A DNA stretch of 5,889 nucleotides, from contig CATLIP010000157.1 of NCBI GenBank assembly GCA_949957035.1, positions 1-5,889 on the forward strand. The letters are read 5' to 3'. The position numbers and the translations under genes are program-made. The notes beneath the pieces were generated by a model. The model saw only the letters and a list, made by a program, of their open reading frames with translations, ran no database searches and was not told where the DNA came from. Every line of letters starts with the position of its first letter. The first letter of the stretch is position 1. The DNA comes from an uncultured Lachnospiraceae bacterium. GTDB lineage: Bacteria; Bacillota_A; Clostridia; Lachnospirales; Lachnospiraceae. This document shows, one piece after another, positions 5,764 to 5,889 of the stretch.

Positions 5764-5889
5764 ATGAATATAGTAACTCTAAATGTTGCATCTTTAATTA
5801 AAAGTCCTTCTGCTCTTACTCGTGAACAAGGTACAATAATCTATAATCAAATTAAGAAAAATTTAATTTCCGGCAATAAAGTGATTTTA
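5764..5889 (+). CDS. STAS-like (DUF4325-type) protein, 5' end only
   Basis: Only the first 42 codons are inside the window and the frame is still open at the edge. The start is secure: AGGAGG (5750-5755) sits 8 bases before the ATG at 5764 and shares bases with the TAG stop of the preceding gene. The other ATG at 5757 opens a frame that closes after 14 codons. The protein begins with a beta-strand (NIVTLNVASL), then TREQGTIIYNQIKKNLISGNKVIL. The EQG plus helix plus G-x-x-V-x-L pattern is the usual opening of STAS-like DUF4325 domains, which typically continue into a hydrophobic DF strand. Small proteins of this type occur with GHKL ATPases, so it is a plausible partner of the upstream protein, in the manner of SpoIIAA with SpoIIAB. 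With so little sequence the family call is provisional. Confidence 0.6.
   Translation, partial: MNIVTLNVASLIKSPSALTREQGTIIYNQIKKNLISGNKVIL

Overview
The window looks like chromosome from a spore-forming member of the Clostridia, most likely a Lachnospiraceae-type gut anaerobe. The main evidence is a gene matching the SPOCS/DUF3794 plus LysM architecture of SipL, the clostridial spore-coat morphogenesis protein that binds SpoIVA. Clean AGGAGG-type ribosome sites and moderate GC in the housekeeping genes agree with this.

Layout. Positions 1-1930 hold a two-gene minus-strand operon: a small PrcB-like lipoprotein, then SipL, which runs off the left edge just as its LysM domain begins. Positions 1931-2103 are a divergent promoter region with a leader hairpin on the minus side and a TATAAT box inside a short inverted repeat on the plus side. 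Positions 2104-4465 hold a plus-strand pair: malQ (4-alpha-glucanotransferase with an acidic C-terminal tail) and an overlapping plsC-type acyltransferase. Positions 4466-4845 carry no gene. They contain a weak hairpin, then a 166-bp fold-back element (4598-4763) whose two arms are almost mirror images and which is bounded by CTAG on each side. This looks like a non-coding miniature inverted-repeat element (MITE).

Immediately beyond that element the base composition drops: single 60-base lines counted by hand give about 28-37% GC, against about 53% in malQ. A new plus-strand operon begins here and continues past the right edge. Its first gene encodes an N-terminal STAS-like domain fused to a C-terminal GHKL (HATPase) ATP-binding domain. 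Its second gene starts 12 bases after the first one's stop and begins like a STAS-like (DUF4325) protein. Together they resemble a compact partner-switching module of the SpoIIAB/SpoIIAA kind. It is probably acquired DNA, and its regulated target is not visible in the window.

The most interesting points are the STAS-ATPase/STAS-like pair, the loss of the usual phospho-acceptor serine in the fused STAS domain, and the fold-back element, which may carry an outward promoter toward that operon.
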